DNA of 64,000 nucleotides. Source: Vibrio maritimus. GTDB taxonomy: Bacteria; Pseudomonadota; Gammaproteobacteria; Enterobacterales; Vibrionaceae. Made by a program: the position numbers and the translations under genes. This document shows positions 28,869-37,295 of the stretch, one piece after another. Numbering within the stretch: position 1 is the stretch's first letter; each line of letters starts with the position of its first letter. The DNA lies in the NCBI GenBank assembly GCA_003263775.1, contig JYJJ01000065.1, positions 1-64,000 of the forward strand, written 5' to 3'. A model generated the notes under the pieces. It was not told where the DNA came from. It saw nothing but the letters and a program-made list of their open reading frames with translations, and did not search any database.

Positions 28869-29754
28869 GCTGGCTCCAGCTTGCTTCTATTTGCTTAATT
28901 TTTTGATACAGGGATAAGTTATTCGGTATATCGACATGGTGTTTAGTCGCAATATTGATCACGTAGCCAGTGATAAAATCGATTTCACTTTGCCTTTTAT
29001 TATAAATGTCTTGGTGCATAGACGAGTAGTTTTGTGCCGTAGATTTAGCTACATTGACAACGGTGTCGAGTAAAACCGATGCATCTAACTCGACCCCATC
29101 GAACCTTGCGCAAGAAACCGCTTCTTTCACGATATGAAGTAGTTGCTCTCGATACTCATCGTTCGCCAGTTGACCATTGCGACAATCGAGGATGGCGGTC
29201 AATGGGTTGATTGCGCAGTTGATTACCAATTTAGTCCATAACGCTTGTTGGATCGTGCTGTGCCAATGTGCCGGTGAGAAAGCATGATCAAAGACTTCGG
29301 CGACAAATTCGCACTGCTGACCTTTTTTGTTCCATGCGCCGATGAGCGTTTGTCCGATACCTGTGTGGTGGACGGCGGAGCTGTTAATTTTGAGAGCGCC
29401 GTGTGTGCTCGTACCCAGCAATACAGGCCTATGCGCCAGCTGATCTGATAGGCTTTCAACGGTTCCCATCCCATTGTGCAAAAACAGAATAATAGCGTCT
29501 GGGTGAAGATGAGTCAGCAGCGGTAGCAGCGCGCTTTTTACTTGCCACGCTTTTAAAGTCACAACCAACAGGTCACATCGTTCCAGATCGTCGAGGCTTT
29601 GATTGTTGAACGCAATGCATTCACCATCATCGAGAGTTATCTCTATTTCGCTAGATGGAGTACGTCCCCAAAGAGAAATAGAATGACCAGCGAGATGAAG
29701 TTTGTAAGCGTATAAGGAACCAACGGCACCAGGACCTAGAATGGTAATGTTCAC
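28861..29754 (-). CDS. panE: 2-dehydropantoate 2-reductase
   Basis: NADPH-dependent ketopantoate reductase of the pantothenate/CoA pathway. The Rossmann start ITILGPGAVGSLYAYKLHLA is at residues 3-22; FLHNGMGTVESL and TKLVINCAINPLTAI (with the catalytic lysine) follow. The 297 residues match the family. The start is GTG. It heads panE-yajL-csdA on the minus strand. Confidence 0.93.
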   Translation of the reverse strand: MNITILGPGAVGSLYAYKLHLAGHSISLWGRTPSSEIEITLDDGECIAFNNQSLDDLERCDLLVVTLKAWQVKSALLPLLTHLHPDAIILFLHNGMGTVESLSDQLAHRPVLLGTSTHGALKINSSAVHHTGIGQTLIGAWNKKGQQCEFVAEVFDHAFSPAHWHSTIQQALWTKLVINCAINPLTAILDCRNGQLANDEYREQLLHIVKEAVSCARFDGVELDASVLLDTVVNVAKSTAQNYSSMHQDIYNKRQSEIDFITGYVINIATKHHVDIPNNLSLYQKIKQIEASWSQHD

Positions 29755-29838
29755 AATTATCTACGGGTAGTGAATGAAGCGAGAAGGATAGCAAAGTTAG
29801 CTAAGTTGGTCGAAAGCTTAGTGCGCGAATTTTAGATA

Positions 29839-29867
29839 CAAAAAATGGCGCAATAGCGCCATTTTTT
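29839..29867 (-). terminator. Terminator of the Tsx-like porin gene
   Basis: AAAAATGGCGC / GCGCCATTTTT with loop AATA, just past the porin stop. Confidence 0.85.
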
Positions 29868-29889
29868 CGAACTTCTTACATTCAGAGAA

Positions 29890-30675
29890 TTAGAAGTTGT
29901 ACTGCATACGGTAGATGATAGCGTCACCGTAGTGTTGCTGGTTGCTACCTGATGAACCGTAAACACCAAGTTTGTTGTTGAAGTAACGGTATTGAATAGC
30001 AGCAGTTAGGTGCTCAGTTGCATGCCAGTTGAATAGCAACGCACCGTTTAGGCCGTTTTTACCGCCTTGGTTTTGAGCGTATGCGTCGTTGCGATCAAAC
30101 TCGATCTCGTTCCAGTTAACGAACGAGAAGTTTTGACCAAATGCTTCGAAACCGTAGCGCGCAGTCCAACCAGCCATGTAACCGTTGCTACCGTTAACAT
30201 TTGGGTTTGGTGAGAAAGAATCCCAAGAAGTGATGTCGTGAACACCAACCCACGGTTTGAAGAACCAGTTGTCGCCTTTAAGCGCAGTGTAACCAAGACC
30301 TAGCACGCGGTTAGTTTCGCTTTGCGCTGGGTTGTCGTGGTGGTAAACCTGGCCGTATAGAGAAACGCCAGAATCACCTAGGTAAATGTGCGCAGTACCT
30401 TTCATCGAGTTTTTCTGCTCAGAAGAGCTTTTCTCTACGCTCTCGCGGTCGTAGAAACCATATAGCTCACCCCAAGTGAAACCTGCACCACCTTCGATAC
30501 CTAGTACGAATTGGTTACGACCTTTGCCGTCTTGGCCATCTTGGATTGCGTTTGGACCGTGATCCCAGCTCTGGTGATCAAGGTAAACACCACCAAAACC
30601 GTATAGATATTCTGCAGATGCTGGCACTGCAGCAACTGCTGCAACAACGCCAAGAGCTAAAAGTGATTTACGCAT
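29890..30675 (-). CDS. Tsx/OmpK-family outer-membrane channel
   Basis: A 261-residue outer-membrane beta-barrel. Signal peptide MRKSLLALGVVAAVAAVPASA (cleavage after residue 21), then alternating aromatic strands (NWFFKPWVGVHDI, YRYFNNKLGVYG) and a C-terminal phenylalanine (YRMQYNF). Features such as FVNWNEIEFD and NGALLFNWHATEHLTAAIQY recall the nucleoside-specific channel Tsx, but it is not the classical Vibrio OmpK, whose sequence begins ADYSDGDIHKND. The ATG at 30675 is favoured over the TTG at 30693 because the signal peptide starts there. A CRP site lies upstream. Confidence 0.75.
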   Translation of the reverse strand: MRKSLLALGVVAAVAAVPASAEYLYGFGGVYLDHQSWDHGPNAIQDGQDGKGRNQFVLGIEGGAGFTWGELYGFYDRESVEKSSSEQKNSMKGTAHIYLGDSGVSLYGQVYHHDNPAQSETNRVLGLGYTALKGDNWFFKPWVGVHDITSWDSFSPNPNVNGSNGYMAGWTARYGFEAFGQNFSFVNWNEIEFDRNDAYAQNQGGKNGLNGALLFNWHATEHLTAAIQYRYFNNKLGVYGSSGSNQQHYGDAIIYRMQYNF

Positions 30676-30802
30676 AGTGTGAAAACTCTTCAAGTTGTAC
30701 TGTAAATTGGCCGCTGTCCGTGCGAACTCATCCGATGGGTGGGCATGATAGCGATTTATATCTCAAAGTAAATGTGCAACACCGCAAACGTTTACTAAAG
30801 TT

Positions 30803-30818
30803 TGTGAGACCTATCACA
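30803..30818. promoter_or_regulatory. CRP-cAMP binding site
   Basis: TGTGAGACCTATCACA has both TGTGA and TCACA arms perfect with six bases between. It lies 128 bases before the Tsx-like porin start, so that gene is the likely target (tsx in E. coli is CRP-controlled). Confidence 0.7.
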
Positions 30819-30920
30819 ATTCAAGAATGATTAAGGGAACTTCTATAAAACGTACACAAATCGATCAATCTTTTGTGTCTGGGGGTTAACATTTAACTGT
30901 GCTTGTTAACAAGGTGATGC

Positions 30921-30949
30921 TGATCGTATTTTAATTACGGGCGTAAACA
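30921..30949 (+). promoter_or_regulatory. Candidate ECF-type promoter of the LON-domain gene
   Basis: TGATCG, 17 bases, TAAACA. The text around the -10 (GGGCGTAAAC) resembles that in front of the sigma operon (TGGCGTAAAA). This is a weak, inferred match. Confidence 0.35.
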
Positions 30950-30975
30950 CTGATGTAGTAACAAAGGGAACAATC

Positions 30976-31587
30976 ATGTCACAGATTATGCTTTTTCCAC
31001 TGCGCTCAGTGGTTTTGCCAGAAGGAAAAATGAGGCTAAGGATATTTGAGCCTCGCTACAAAAGAATGGTCACCGAATGCCTCAAGAACGAGACTGGATT
31101 CGGTGTATGCCTCATAAGTGGGGATGCCAGTGCCGTTCCTAACAACGTATCGGAAATTGGGACCTTCGTGAGCATCGTCGACTTTGAAACGCTTGACGAC
31201 GGTATGCTGGGCATTACGGTATCCGGTATCAAAAAGTTCCGGGTAATGGACGTTGGTGCCGACGACGATGGGTTGAGATTTGCGTCAGTAAAGTGGTTGG
31301 AAGGGTGGGCGACCGAGGAGCTTAGCGATGAAAATCAGTTTCTAGGTGAACGCCTGCAAGATGTTTACAAGAAATTTCCTCAAATCGGAGATTTGTACCT
31401 TCACCGCTTCTTCGACGATGCATCATGGGTCAGCCAGCGTTGGCTCGAGGTGCTTCCGTTGGAGTGCCACCATTTCGAACACCTAGTGACGCAACCTGAT
31501 TGCAGTACCGCAATCAACTTCTCGCTGAGGCGTTTAAGTCGGGGGATATTCAGGAGGGAACGCGACACTGAGCGTATTAATGAGTGA
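30976..31587 (+). CDS. LON substrate-binding-domain protein
   Basis: A 203-residue stand-alone N-terminal domain of Lon protease without the ATPase or protease parts. MLFPLRSVVLPEGKMRLRIF and EPRYKRMVTECLKNETGFGV are the usual opening, then GTFVSIVDFETLDDGMLGI. The function of the free domain is unknown. RBS AAAGGGAA. Its stop codon forms part of the -35 of the sigma operon promoter that follows, and it may share that regulon. Confidence 0.88.
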   Translation: MSQIMLFPLRSVVLPEGKMRLRIFEPRYKRMVTECLKNETGFGVCLISGDASAVPNNVSEIGTFVSIVDFETLDDGMLGITVSGIKKFRVMDVGADDDGLRFASVKWLEGWATEELSDENQFLGERLQDVYKKFPQIGDLYLHRFFDDASWVSQRWLEVLPLECHHFEHLVTQPDCSTAINFSLRRLSRGIFRRERDTERINE

Positions 31588-31614
31588 TCCCATTGGTTTA
31601 ACTTGGCGTAAAAT
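31585..31614 (+). promoter_or_regulatory. Putative autoregulated promoter of the ECF sigma/chrR operon
   Basis: TGATCC (31585-31590), 18 bases, TAAAAT (31609-31614), 49 bases before the sigma gene. TGATCC is the -35 hexamer I recall for the Rhodobacter sphaeroides RpoE-ChrR regulon, and such operons normally transcribe themselves. Confidence 0.55.
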
Positions 31615-31662
31615 AAATTGGTAAGGCAGTAATGTTGCGATATCAACTTTAGGGACATAAGC

Positions 31663-32241
31663 ATGATAGTAGAGAGTCCAGAGGCGCTCACCAAGCAAGA
31701 GTGGGCAGAGTGTATGGAGAAGGTAAAACAGCGTGACAAGCGCGCCTTTGCCACTGTGTTCAGTTATTTTTCCCCTCGTCTCAAGCAATTCACCTACAAG
31801 CACATGGGTAATGAGCAAGTCGCGATTGAAATGGTGCAAGAGGCAATGGCAACGGTATGGCAGAAAGCGCACCTTTTTGACGGTAGCAAGAGTTCGTTGT
31901 CGACTTGGATTTATACTATCGCAAGAAACTTGTGCTTTGACATGCTTCGCAAACAGAAGGGTAAAGAGCTGCACGTGCATGCAGATGATATTTGGCCAAC
32001 AGATTATTGCCCGCCAGATTTTGTTGAGCACTATTCGCCTGAGACTGATCGTTTAAAAGAGCAAATACTAAAGTTTCTCGAAGATTTGCCAAAAGCACAA
32101 AGAGAGGTTGTCAGAGCTGTGTACTTAGAGGAGCTGCCTCACCAGCAAGTGGCCGATATGTTCGATATCCCGCTGGGGACCGTTAAGTCCCGTCTCAGAT
32201 TAGCGGTAGAAAAATTAAGACATTCAATGGAGGCGGAATAA
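31663..32241 (+). CDS. ECF sigma factor, RpoE/ChrR (singlet-oxygen) type
   Basis: A 192-residue sigma70-family extracytoplasmic-function factor. Region 2 (about 25-95) contains VQEAMATVWQKAHLFDGSKS and STWIYTIARNLCFDMLRKQK. Region 4 (about 130-185) contains LEELPHQQVADMFDIPLGTV and KSRLRLAVEKLRHSM. It sits one base before a ChrR-type anti-sigma gene, the pair that responds to singlet oxygen in Rhodobacter sphaeroides and to blue light in V. cholerae. It is not the envelope-stress RpoE, which pairs with RseA. It should drive its own promoter at 31585. Confidence 0.9.
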   Translation: MIVESPEALTKQEWAECMEKVKQRDKRAFATVFSYFSPRLKQFTYKHMGNEQVAIEMVQEAMATVWQKAHLFDGSKSSLSTWIYTIARNLCFDMLRKQKGKELHVHADDIWPTDYCPPDFVEHYSPETDRLKEQILKFLEDLPKAQREVVRAVYLEELPHQQVADMFDIPLGTVKSRLRLAVEKLRHSMEAE

Positions 32242-32242
32242 T

Positions 32243-32923
32243 ATGAGTTACCACCCAGAAAACCAAGTTTTGAAGAGTTACGCGACTGGGGAGATCGATT
32301 CGGCTCATGGAGCTGCCGTCGCCACACATTTAGAGACATGCTCTCACTGCCGTCAATTGGTGGCTAAGTACGAGGAAGAGGCTGCTGAGGATTTGGTCGC
32401 TAGCGGTACTGAGGGCGCCATATCTGATTCTGAGCTCGCTCTCGTGTTCGATAACATGTTGAACGATATCATGACGTTAGAAGCTGATTTTAGTAAACCT
32501 AAGGCTAGATCGGCAGCGACTGTTGAAGTGAATGGCAAGTCGTTTAAGGTACCCGCTACGCTTAGACCTTTCGTGGATCGAATGGGTGAGTGGAGAAGTT
32601 ACGGTGGTAAAGTGTTCACCTCTAATATTGATATCGACGAAGATTGCAGAGTGAGCCTGTTGTATATCACGGAAGGCGTACAAGTGCCTCAACACACACA
32701 TAAAGGTTTTGAGTCGACTTTGGTTCTGCATGGCAGTTTCAGTGACGAGAATGGCGAGTACCACGAAGGTGATTTCATTCGTGAAGACGGCGACACTAAG
32801 CACGCGCCCCAGACTGCATCCGGACAAGATTGCTTGTGCCTATCTATCCTGACCGAGCCTATGATATTTACCCAGGGTGTAGCGAGAGTCTTTAACCGCT
32901 TCGGAAAAGGGATGTACCCTTAG
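32243..32923 (+). CDS. chrR: ChrR-family zinc anti-sigma factor with cupin domain
   Basis: A 226-residue anti-sigma factor. The N-terminal ZAS domain shows His4 and HLETCSHC (His29, Cys33, Cys36), the same zinc ligand pattern as R. sphaeroides ChrR. The C-terminal cupin domain (about 95-215) has VPQHTHKGFESTLVLHG and KHAPQT, whose His/Glu set binds a second metal and is needed for the singlet-oxygen signal in the known case. The strong RBS GGAGG is inside the end of the sigma gene, so the two are co-translated. The cytosolic location fits the lack of a signal peptide. Confidence 0.9.
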   Translation: MSYHPENQVLKSYATGEIDSAHGAAVATHLETCSHCRQLVAKYEEEAAEDLVASGTEGAISDSELALVFDNMLNDIMTLEADFSKPKARSAATVEVNGKSFKVPATLRPFVDRMGEWRSYGGKVFTSNIDIDEDCRVSLLYITEGVQVPQHTHKGFESTLVLHGSFSDENGEYHEGDFIREDGDTKHAPQTASGQDCLCLSILTEPMIFTQGVARVFNRFGKGMYP

Positions 32924-32951
32924 AGTTCTGATTTTAAAGCATCATCTAAAC

Positions 32952-32979
32952 AAAAGGCTCGCATCATCGCGAGCCTTTT
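32952..32979. terminator. Bidirectional terminator between chrR and ampG
   Basis: AAAAGGCTCGC / GCGAGCCTTTT with loop ATCATC between convergent genes. Confidence 0.85.
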
Positions 32980-32998
32980 CTACGTTGTAATTGCAGTT

Positions 32999-34384
32999 TT
33001 ACTGAGACAGGTTCTCTTGCTCTTTTGGTGCAAGGCTTTCGTCTTTATGTTTCGCTTTTTCAAGCAGGTCACTAAAGTAATGGCGTAGTGAGTACAGCAT
33101 GATAAGACTTGGAATCACCATGAGCGACGTAATAATAAAGAACAAGCTCCAGTCATTAAGGGCGTCGACCATTTCACCACTGAACGATGCCAATGTCGTC
33201 CTACCGAAGTTACCTAAAGACGCGAGTAGCGCGTACTGGGTAGCGGAGAATGCTTGACCGGTAAGTACGGTTAGGAAGGAAACAAACGCTACGGTTGAAA
33301 ATGCCGTTGTGAAGTTATCAACAATGATGGTTGCCAAGAACAGTGTCTCGCTTGGGCCCACTTTGGCTATCCATGCAAACATCAGGTTACTGGCACTCAT
33401 TGCAATGCCGCCAATCATCAAGCCTTTTACAATACCAAAGCGAACGTTGACCATACTGCCTAGTAGCGTAAAGACGATGGTCGCCCCCCAACCAATAAGC
33501 TTAGAGTAGTAGCCAATTTGCTCGTTACTGAAGCCAATTTCTTTGTAGAAGGTAATCGACATGCGTCCTAGGAAGGCTTCGCCAATCTTAAATAAGAACA
33601 CGAACAGCAATAAGGTGATCGCAACTTGCACACCATTGCGTCGGAAGAAGTCTAAAAATGGTTCGACGACCGTGACGGAAATCCAGCTGGTAAAGCGACT
33701 TCCCACCACTTTGTTGTGACGAGCTTCGGCTTGTGCTTGCAGTGCTTCGCGATCGGTTTTCGGTTCACTGACAAAAAGAGTGAACAGCATAAGGATAACG
33801 ACGATCCCTGCCATGCCGTAGTAAACACCATTCCATCCCATAGAATCAGCGTTGATGAACGCTAAATAGCCTGGCAATGAATAGCCAGTCCACCAACCGA
33901 TCACGGCCATTGCAGACGCTTGTGGCAGTTTACGGGACTCTGATTTCGGAAAAGTATCGATACGATAAGCATCAATTGCAATGTCTTGCGTTGCTGATGA
34001 AATAGCGATGCACAGTGCCAACATAGATGTAAACATCAAGTTGTCCGCTGGGTTAACACCTGCAATAAACAGTGTCCCGACCAAAATAAAACTCTGGCAC
34101 AGGAAAATCCAACTACGACGTTGACCAAGCGTGCCGTGTAGAACCGGAAGTTTCACCCTGTCGACTAAAGGGGCCCAAAGAAAGTTGATGGCATAAACCG
34201 CAAACACAGAGCCAAAGTAACCGATAGCCGCGCGAGTGAGCCCGGCATCTTTTAGCCAGCCAGACATGTTCGAGCCAATCAAAACCCATGGGAAGCCGCT
34301 TGAGCACCCCATCATAAAGACCCAAAGTAGCCTTTTATCCCAGTAACTTTTGACTGTCTCAAGCCAAGTCATTTTTTGTTCCAC
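32999..34384 (-). CDS. ampG: AmpG muropeptide permease
   Basis: A 461-residue MFS inner-membrane transporter that brings GlcNAc-anhydro-muropeptides into the cytosol for recycling. It shows MGCSSGFPWVLIGSNMSGWL in helix 1, FLWAPLVDRVKLP after helix 2, and SATQDIAIDAYRID, the family signature. About 12-14 membrane helices. It lies below ppiA and yajG; in E. coli yajG and ampG are neighbours too. Works downstream of lytic transglycosylases such as MltA. Confidence 0.93.
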   Translation of the reverse strand: MEQKMTWLETVKSYWDKRLLWVFMMGCSSGFPWVLIGSNMSGWLKDAGLTRAAIGYFGSVFAVYAINFLWAPLVDRVKLPVLHGTLGQRRSWIFLCQSFILVGTLFIAGVNPADNLMFTSMLALCIAISSATQDIAIDAYRIDTFPKSESRKLPQASAMAVIGWWTGYSLPGYLAFINADSMGWNGVYYGMAGIVVILMLFTLFVSEPKTDREALQAQAEARHNKVVGSRFTSWISVTVVEPFLDFFRRNGVQVAITLLLFVFLFKIGEAFLGRMSITFYKEIGFSNEQIGYYSKLIGWGATIVFTLLGSMVNVRFGIVKGLMIGGIAMSASNLMFAWIAKVGPSETLFLATIIVDNFTTAFSTVAFVSFLTVLTGQAFSATQYALLASLGNFGRTTLASFSGEMVDALNDWSLFFIITSLMVIPSLIMLYSLRHYFSDLLEKAKHKDESLAPKEQENLSQ

Positions 34385-34436
34385 AGGTGTGCTCCTTGCG
34401 AGTGCAGCGAAAGGGAATGGATACGTATAACAAGCA

Positions 34437-34460
34437 AAGAGAGAGGCGAGCCTCTCTCTT
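34437..34460 (-). terminator. Hairpin after ppiA
   Basis: AAGAGAGAGGC / GCCTCTCTCTT; minus-strand reading gives TTTGCTTGTTA after the stem. Probable weak terminator between ppiA and ampG. Confidence 0.55.
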
Positions 34461-34467
34461 GTTGGTG

Positions 34468-35015
34468 TTAATCGCTGATTTTTTCCATTTTAGTAATAAT
34501 GATGGGATCAAGTGGCACATCGCTCATACCGCGGGTGCTGCGCGTTGGTTTTTGCCCCATTTTTTGTACTACGTCAAAGCCTTCAACAACCTTGCCGAAC
34601 ACGGCATAGCCTGGGTTAGTCACGCTGTAGTTGAGAAAATCATTGTCAACGAAGTTGATAAAAAACTGACGTGTCGCTGAGTTTGGATCGCGAGTGCGCG
34701 CCATGCAATGGTCGCTGCATCGTTATCCAAGCCGTTTGATGCTTCATTTTCGATAGGCGCATAGGTTGGTAGACGTTTAAAGTCTTTAGCAAAGCCACCG
34801 CCTTGTGCCATAAAACCTGGGATCACTCGGTGGAACTGGCTGTTTACATAGCTGCCGTCATCCACGTACTTTAGAAAGTTTTCAACGCTTACCGGTGCTT
34901 TTTCTTGGTTAAGTTCAACCACAAAGCGACCTAAATTGGTATCCACGGCAACTTTAGGGCCTGCGAATACGCTAGTTGCAACAAGCGCTAGGGTAGCGAT
35001 AGCCGTTTTTAGCAT
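34468..35015 (-). CDS. ppiA: Periplasmic cyclophilin-type peptidyl-prolyl isomerase; one frameshift at about 34704
   Basis: Catalyses proline cis-trans isomerisation in the periplasm. Signal peptide MLKTAIATLALVATSVFA, then the cyclophilin fold with QFHRVIPGFMAQGGG, RQFFINFVDN and GYAVFGKVVEG. The frame breaks after DNDAATIA. One base near 34704 restores MARTRDPNSATRQFF and 182 residues (E. coli PpiA 190). Its ATG overlaps the yajG stop (TAATG), so it is translationally coupled to yajG. Confidence 0.92.
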
Positions 35016-35584
35016 TAGAAACGCTCCTTCATATAGTTTTGTAGCTCTTTGTCGTTCGCGATCTCTTTGAGTACCAAGTTAACCGTGTCGTTCAGTACGG
35101 TTTCGATATCGTCGTTAGATGCGCTCATAAGGCCTGAGCGCTTCGCTGTACCCGTGTAAGTTTTTACTAGCTTACCTTTTGCGTTCTCGGCGGTAAGTTC
35201 TAGCACAACGTTTGCTGTCATGTCATTTTCCATCACGGTATGTTTTACCGAGATCAATGCTTCTTGCACTTCAACTTGAAGGGCATTTTCGCTGTTCACA
35301 GTGACTTGATAGCCCTGTGATGAAAACTGATTCACTAGCGCATTTTCAATGCCAATACGAAGATTTTGACGAGTATGTACTGGTGTAATGTTCGAGCGTC
35401 CATTGTCGAGTAGGGCGACGTACTGAGCCGTTCGCACGTCTTTACTAGAGAGTGACATCGATTTGTTTTCGACGACTTTAGCGGCACTAGTTGTCGCTTT
35501 AGGCGCAAAATTGATTTGTTCTTGTTGAGGGCTTGCACAAGCAGCAAGCAGTACGACGGAAGCCGCTAAAACGAGCTTTTTCAT
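35015..35584 (-). CDS. yajG: YajG family lipoprotein
   Basis: A 189-residue outer- or inner-membrane lipoprotein of unknown role. MKKLVLAASVVLLAAC gives a clear lipobox (Cys16). The mature part has LRIGIENALVNQFSSQGYQV and a beta-rich C-terminus ending QNYMKERF. The start at 35584 is where the signal peptide begins. The frame to 35623 is ignored. Heads a yajG-ppiA unit followed by ampG; yajG next to ampG is also the E. coli order. Confidence 0.85.
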   Translation of the reverse strand: MKKLVLAASVVLLAACASPQQEQINFAPKATTSAAKVVENKSMSLSSKDVRTAQYVALLDNGRSNITPVHTRQNLRIGIENALVNQFSSQGYQVTVNSENALQVEVQEALISVKHTVMENDMTANVVLELTAENAKGKLVKTYTGTAKRSGLMSASNDDIETVLNDTVNLVLKEIANDKELQNYMKERF

Positions 35585-35697
35585 TAATGATTCCTTTTCA
35601 CACTCTAAAACTATTGAAGCCAAGCCGAGCGATAGCTGGCATCATAGCGAATTCTTATTTTTATGCACGTTGCCTAAGGGCAACTATGACTCAATCT

Positions 35698-36833
35698 TTA
35701 CTTAGTTGCCTGTAAAATAACAAATTTGGCATTAGAAGCGACAAGCTTCACATTGTGCTTGCCAAAGAGGCGTGCCAGTTTTTTATCGTAGCCTAGGTGA
35801 CGATTGCCGATAACCATTAATTCGCCTTTAGGGCGAAGAACATGCTTTGCATCACAGAACATTTGCCAAGCGATGTGATCGGTAACGGCTTGCTGTTGAT
35901 GGAAGGGTGGATTGCAGACGACACGATCTTGTGAGGCCGCTTCAAAGCCATCCAAGCAATTGTTCGTAATGAACTTGCACTGAGTGTCGTCTAACTGATT
36001 AAGTTCAAAGTTATGTTTTGCCGAGCTGATGCCATAAAGCTCTCATCGACCGCGGTAATGCGAACGGTTGGGAAAAGCTGCTTGAGTTTTATCGATAAAA
36101 CGCCATTGCCACAGCCAAGGTCGACGACATCTTTATTGTCCGCGTCGAGTTTGGATAGATGCTCTAGCATAAAGCGAGCGCCCAAATCCAAGCTTTCGCC
36201 TGAGTAAACATTGGGTAAGTTCGCCAGCGTTAGATCATGCCCTTCAACCTGCCAAGTTGTATACGCATCCACAGCAGGCTTTTGGGCAACACTAGATAGT
36301 TCAGTAAACACTAGACGGTGTTTTTTCCACGCCAGCGAGGTTGTGGTGGAGCCTGCAAACTTCTCAAACAGTTTCAGTGTTGAGGTGTGGATCTCTTTTG
36401 CTTTATTAACCGCAATTAGCGGACAGCGGCCTGCGTACTTTTGAGCAAGTTGGTCTAACTGCCAAGTTAAGTAGCGATTATTGCGTGGAATTTGCATCAG
36501 AACGATGTCAATGTCGTTTGGCCATGTATCGGTAGAGTTGAGGAGGGTCACTCCACTGAGCTGGTTTGCCGACAAGTTACTTTTGATACCTTGCTGGGAA
36601 ACAAAAGAGTCCGTGACGGTAGTCACCTTATGCTCTTCACTAAACCAACAGCTTAGTGCTCCAAAGTTATCGTTGAGGATCAGAATATTCGATGACTTGG
36701 GCAAAGCGAGCTCTTCAACATGTTGAATCAGATACTCGTCTCCCGCATCCCATGCTTGGAGCTGCTCATTGGCAAGTTTAGGGTAGCGAAAAAGCGAGTA
36801 GCTGCGCTCAAGTAGGTTCAGTTCAGTTTTCAT
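35698..36833 (-). CDS. rlmG: RlmG, 23S rRNA m2G1835 methyltransferase; one frameshift at about 36030
   Basis: Methylates G1835 of 23S rRNA with SAM. The N-terminal half is a degenerate methyltransferase fold (QAWDAGDEYLIQH, ILILNDNFGALSCWF). The C-terminal active half has VVDLGCGNGVLSIKLKQLFP and VVCNPPFHQQQAVTDHIAWQ, with the NPPF motif. The frame breaks near DESFMA. One base at about 36030 restores ISSAKHNFELNQ, giving 378 residues, equal to E. coli RlmG. RsmC is similar but shorter and lacks this N-terminus. Divergent from bolA. Confidence 0.92.
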
Positions 36834-36925
36834 AATTTCTTGAATTGGTGACAATGGTTGTATTTTGACAAAATCCCCTTAACTAAGCCAAGCAGAATGT
36901 GATTTAAGGGAAGATTATTGATTAA

Positions 36926-36943
36926 GTAAAGTATATACTTTAC
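36926..36943. promoter_or_regulatory. Perfect 18-bp palindrome at the rlmG/bolA promoter region
   Basis: GTAAAGTATATACTTTAC lies 43 bases before the bolA start and just before a TATATAA -10-like stretch. It looks like an operator for a dimeric repressor. I do not recognise which one. Confidence 0.55.
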
Positions 36944-36986
36944 GACTATATAAAAATAAATGTCGGTTTCAGCCCAAGGAAGTAAG

Positions 36987-37295
36987 ATGATTCAACAATC
37001 TATCGAGCAAAAGCTCCATCAAGCTTTCCATCCAACACATCTCGATGTTCGCAATGAAAGTCATATGCATAATGTCCCGCCAGGCTCAGAAAGTCACTTT
37101 AAGGTCATTGTCGTCAGTGAAGATTTTTCTAGCGAGCGTCTTATTACTCGGCATCGTAAGGTCAATACTGTGCTTGCTGAAGAGCTCTCAGGTTCGGTGC
37201 ATGCCTTAGCGATCCACACCTACACTCCTGAAGAGTGGAACGAAGAGAACCAACTTGCCCCAGCTAGCCCAAATTGTGCTGGTGGCGGTAAGTAA
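36987..37295 (+). CDS. bolA: BolA family protein
   Basis: A 102-residue stress/morphology protein that binds monothiol glutaredoxin Fe-S clusters and DNA in E. coli. The core HLDVRNESHMHNVPPGSESH and FKVIVVSEDFSSERLITRHR with VNTVLAEEL is diagnostic. The ATG at 36987 follows AAGGAAGTAAG at ideal spacing; the longer frame to 36960 has no RBS. The conserved histidine of HALAIHTYTPEEW is present. The tail GGGK is slightly extended. Confidence 0.95.
   Translation: MIQQSIEQKLHQAFHPTHLDVRNESHMHNVPPGSESHFKVIVVSEDFSSERLITRHRKVNTVLAEELSGSVHALAIHTYTPEEWNEENQLAPASPNCAGGGK

Larger units (their letters stand above)
30676..30975. other. Divergent region, porin / LON-domain gene
   Basis: 300 bases with a CRP site near the middle and a candidate ECF-type promoter near the right end; no gene seen. 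Confidence 0.5.

Noticed and set aside
29890..30675. Naming the porin ompK
   Set aside because: Its mature N-terminus and strand motifs differ from the classical Vibrio OmpK; only the wider Tsx/OmpK family can be supported.
31663..32241. Calling this sigma factor the envelope-stress RpoE
   Set aside because: It is paired with a ChrR-type zinc/cupin anti-sigma and not with rseA-rseB-rseC.
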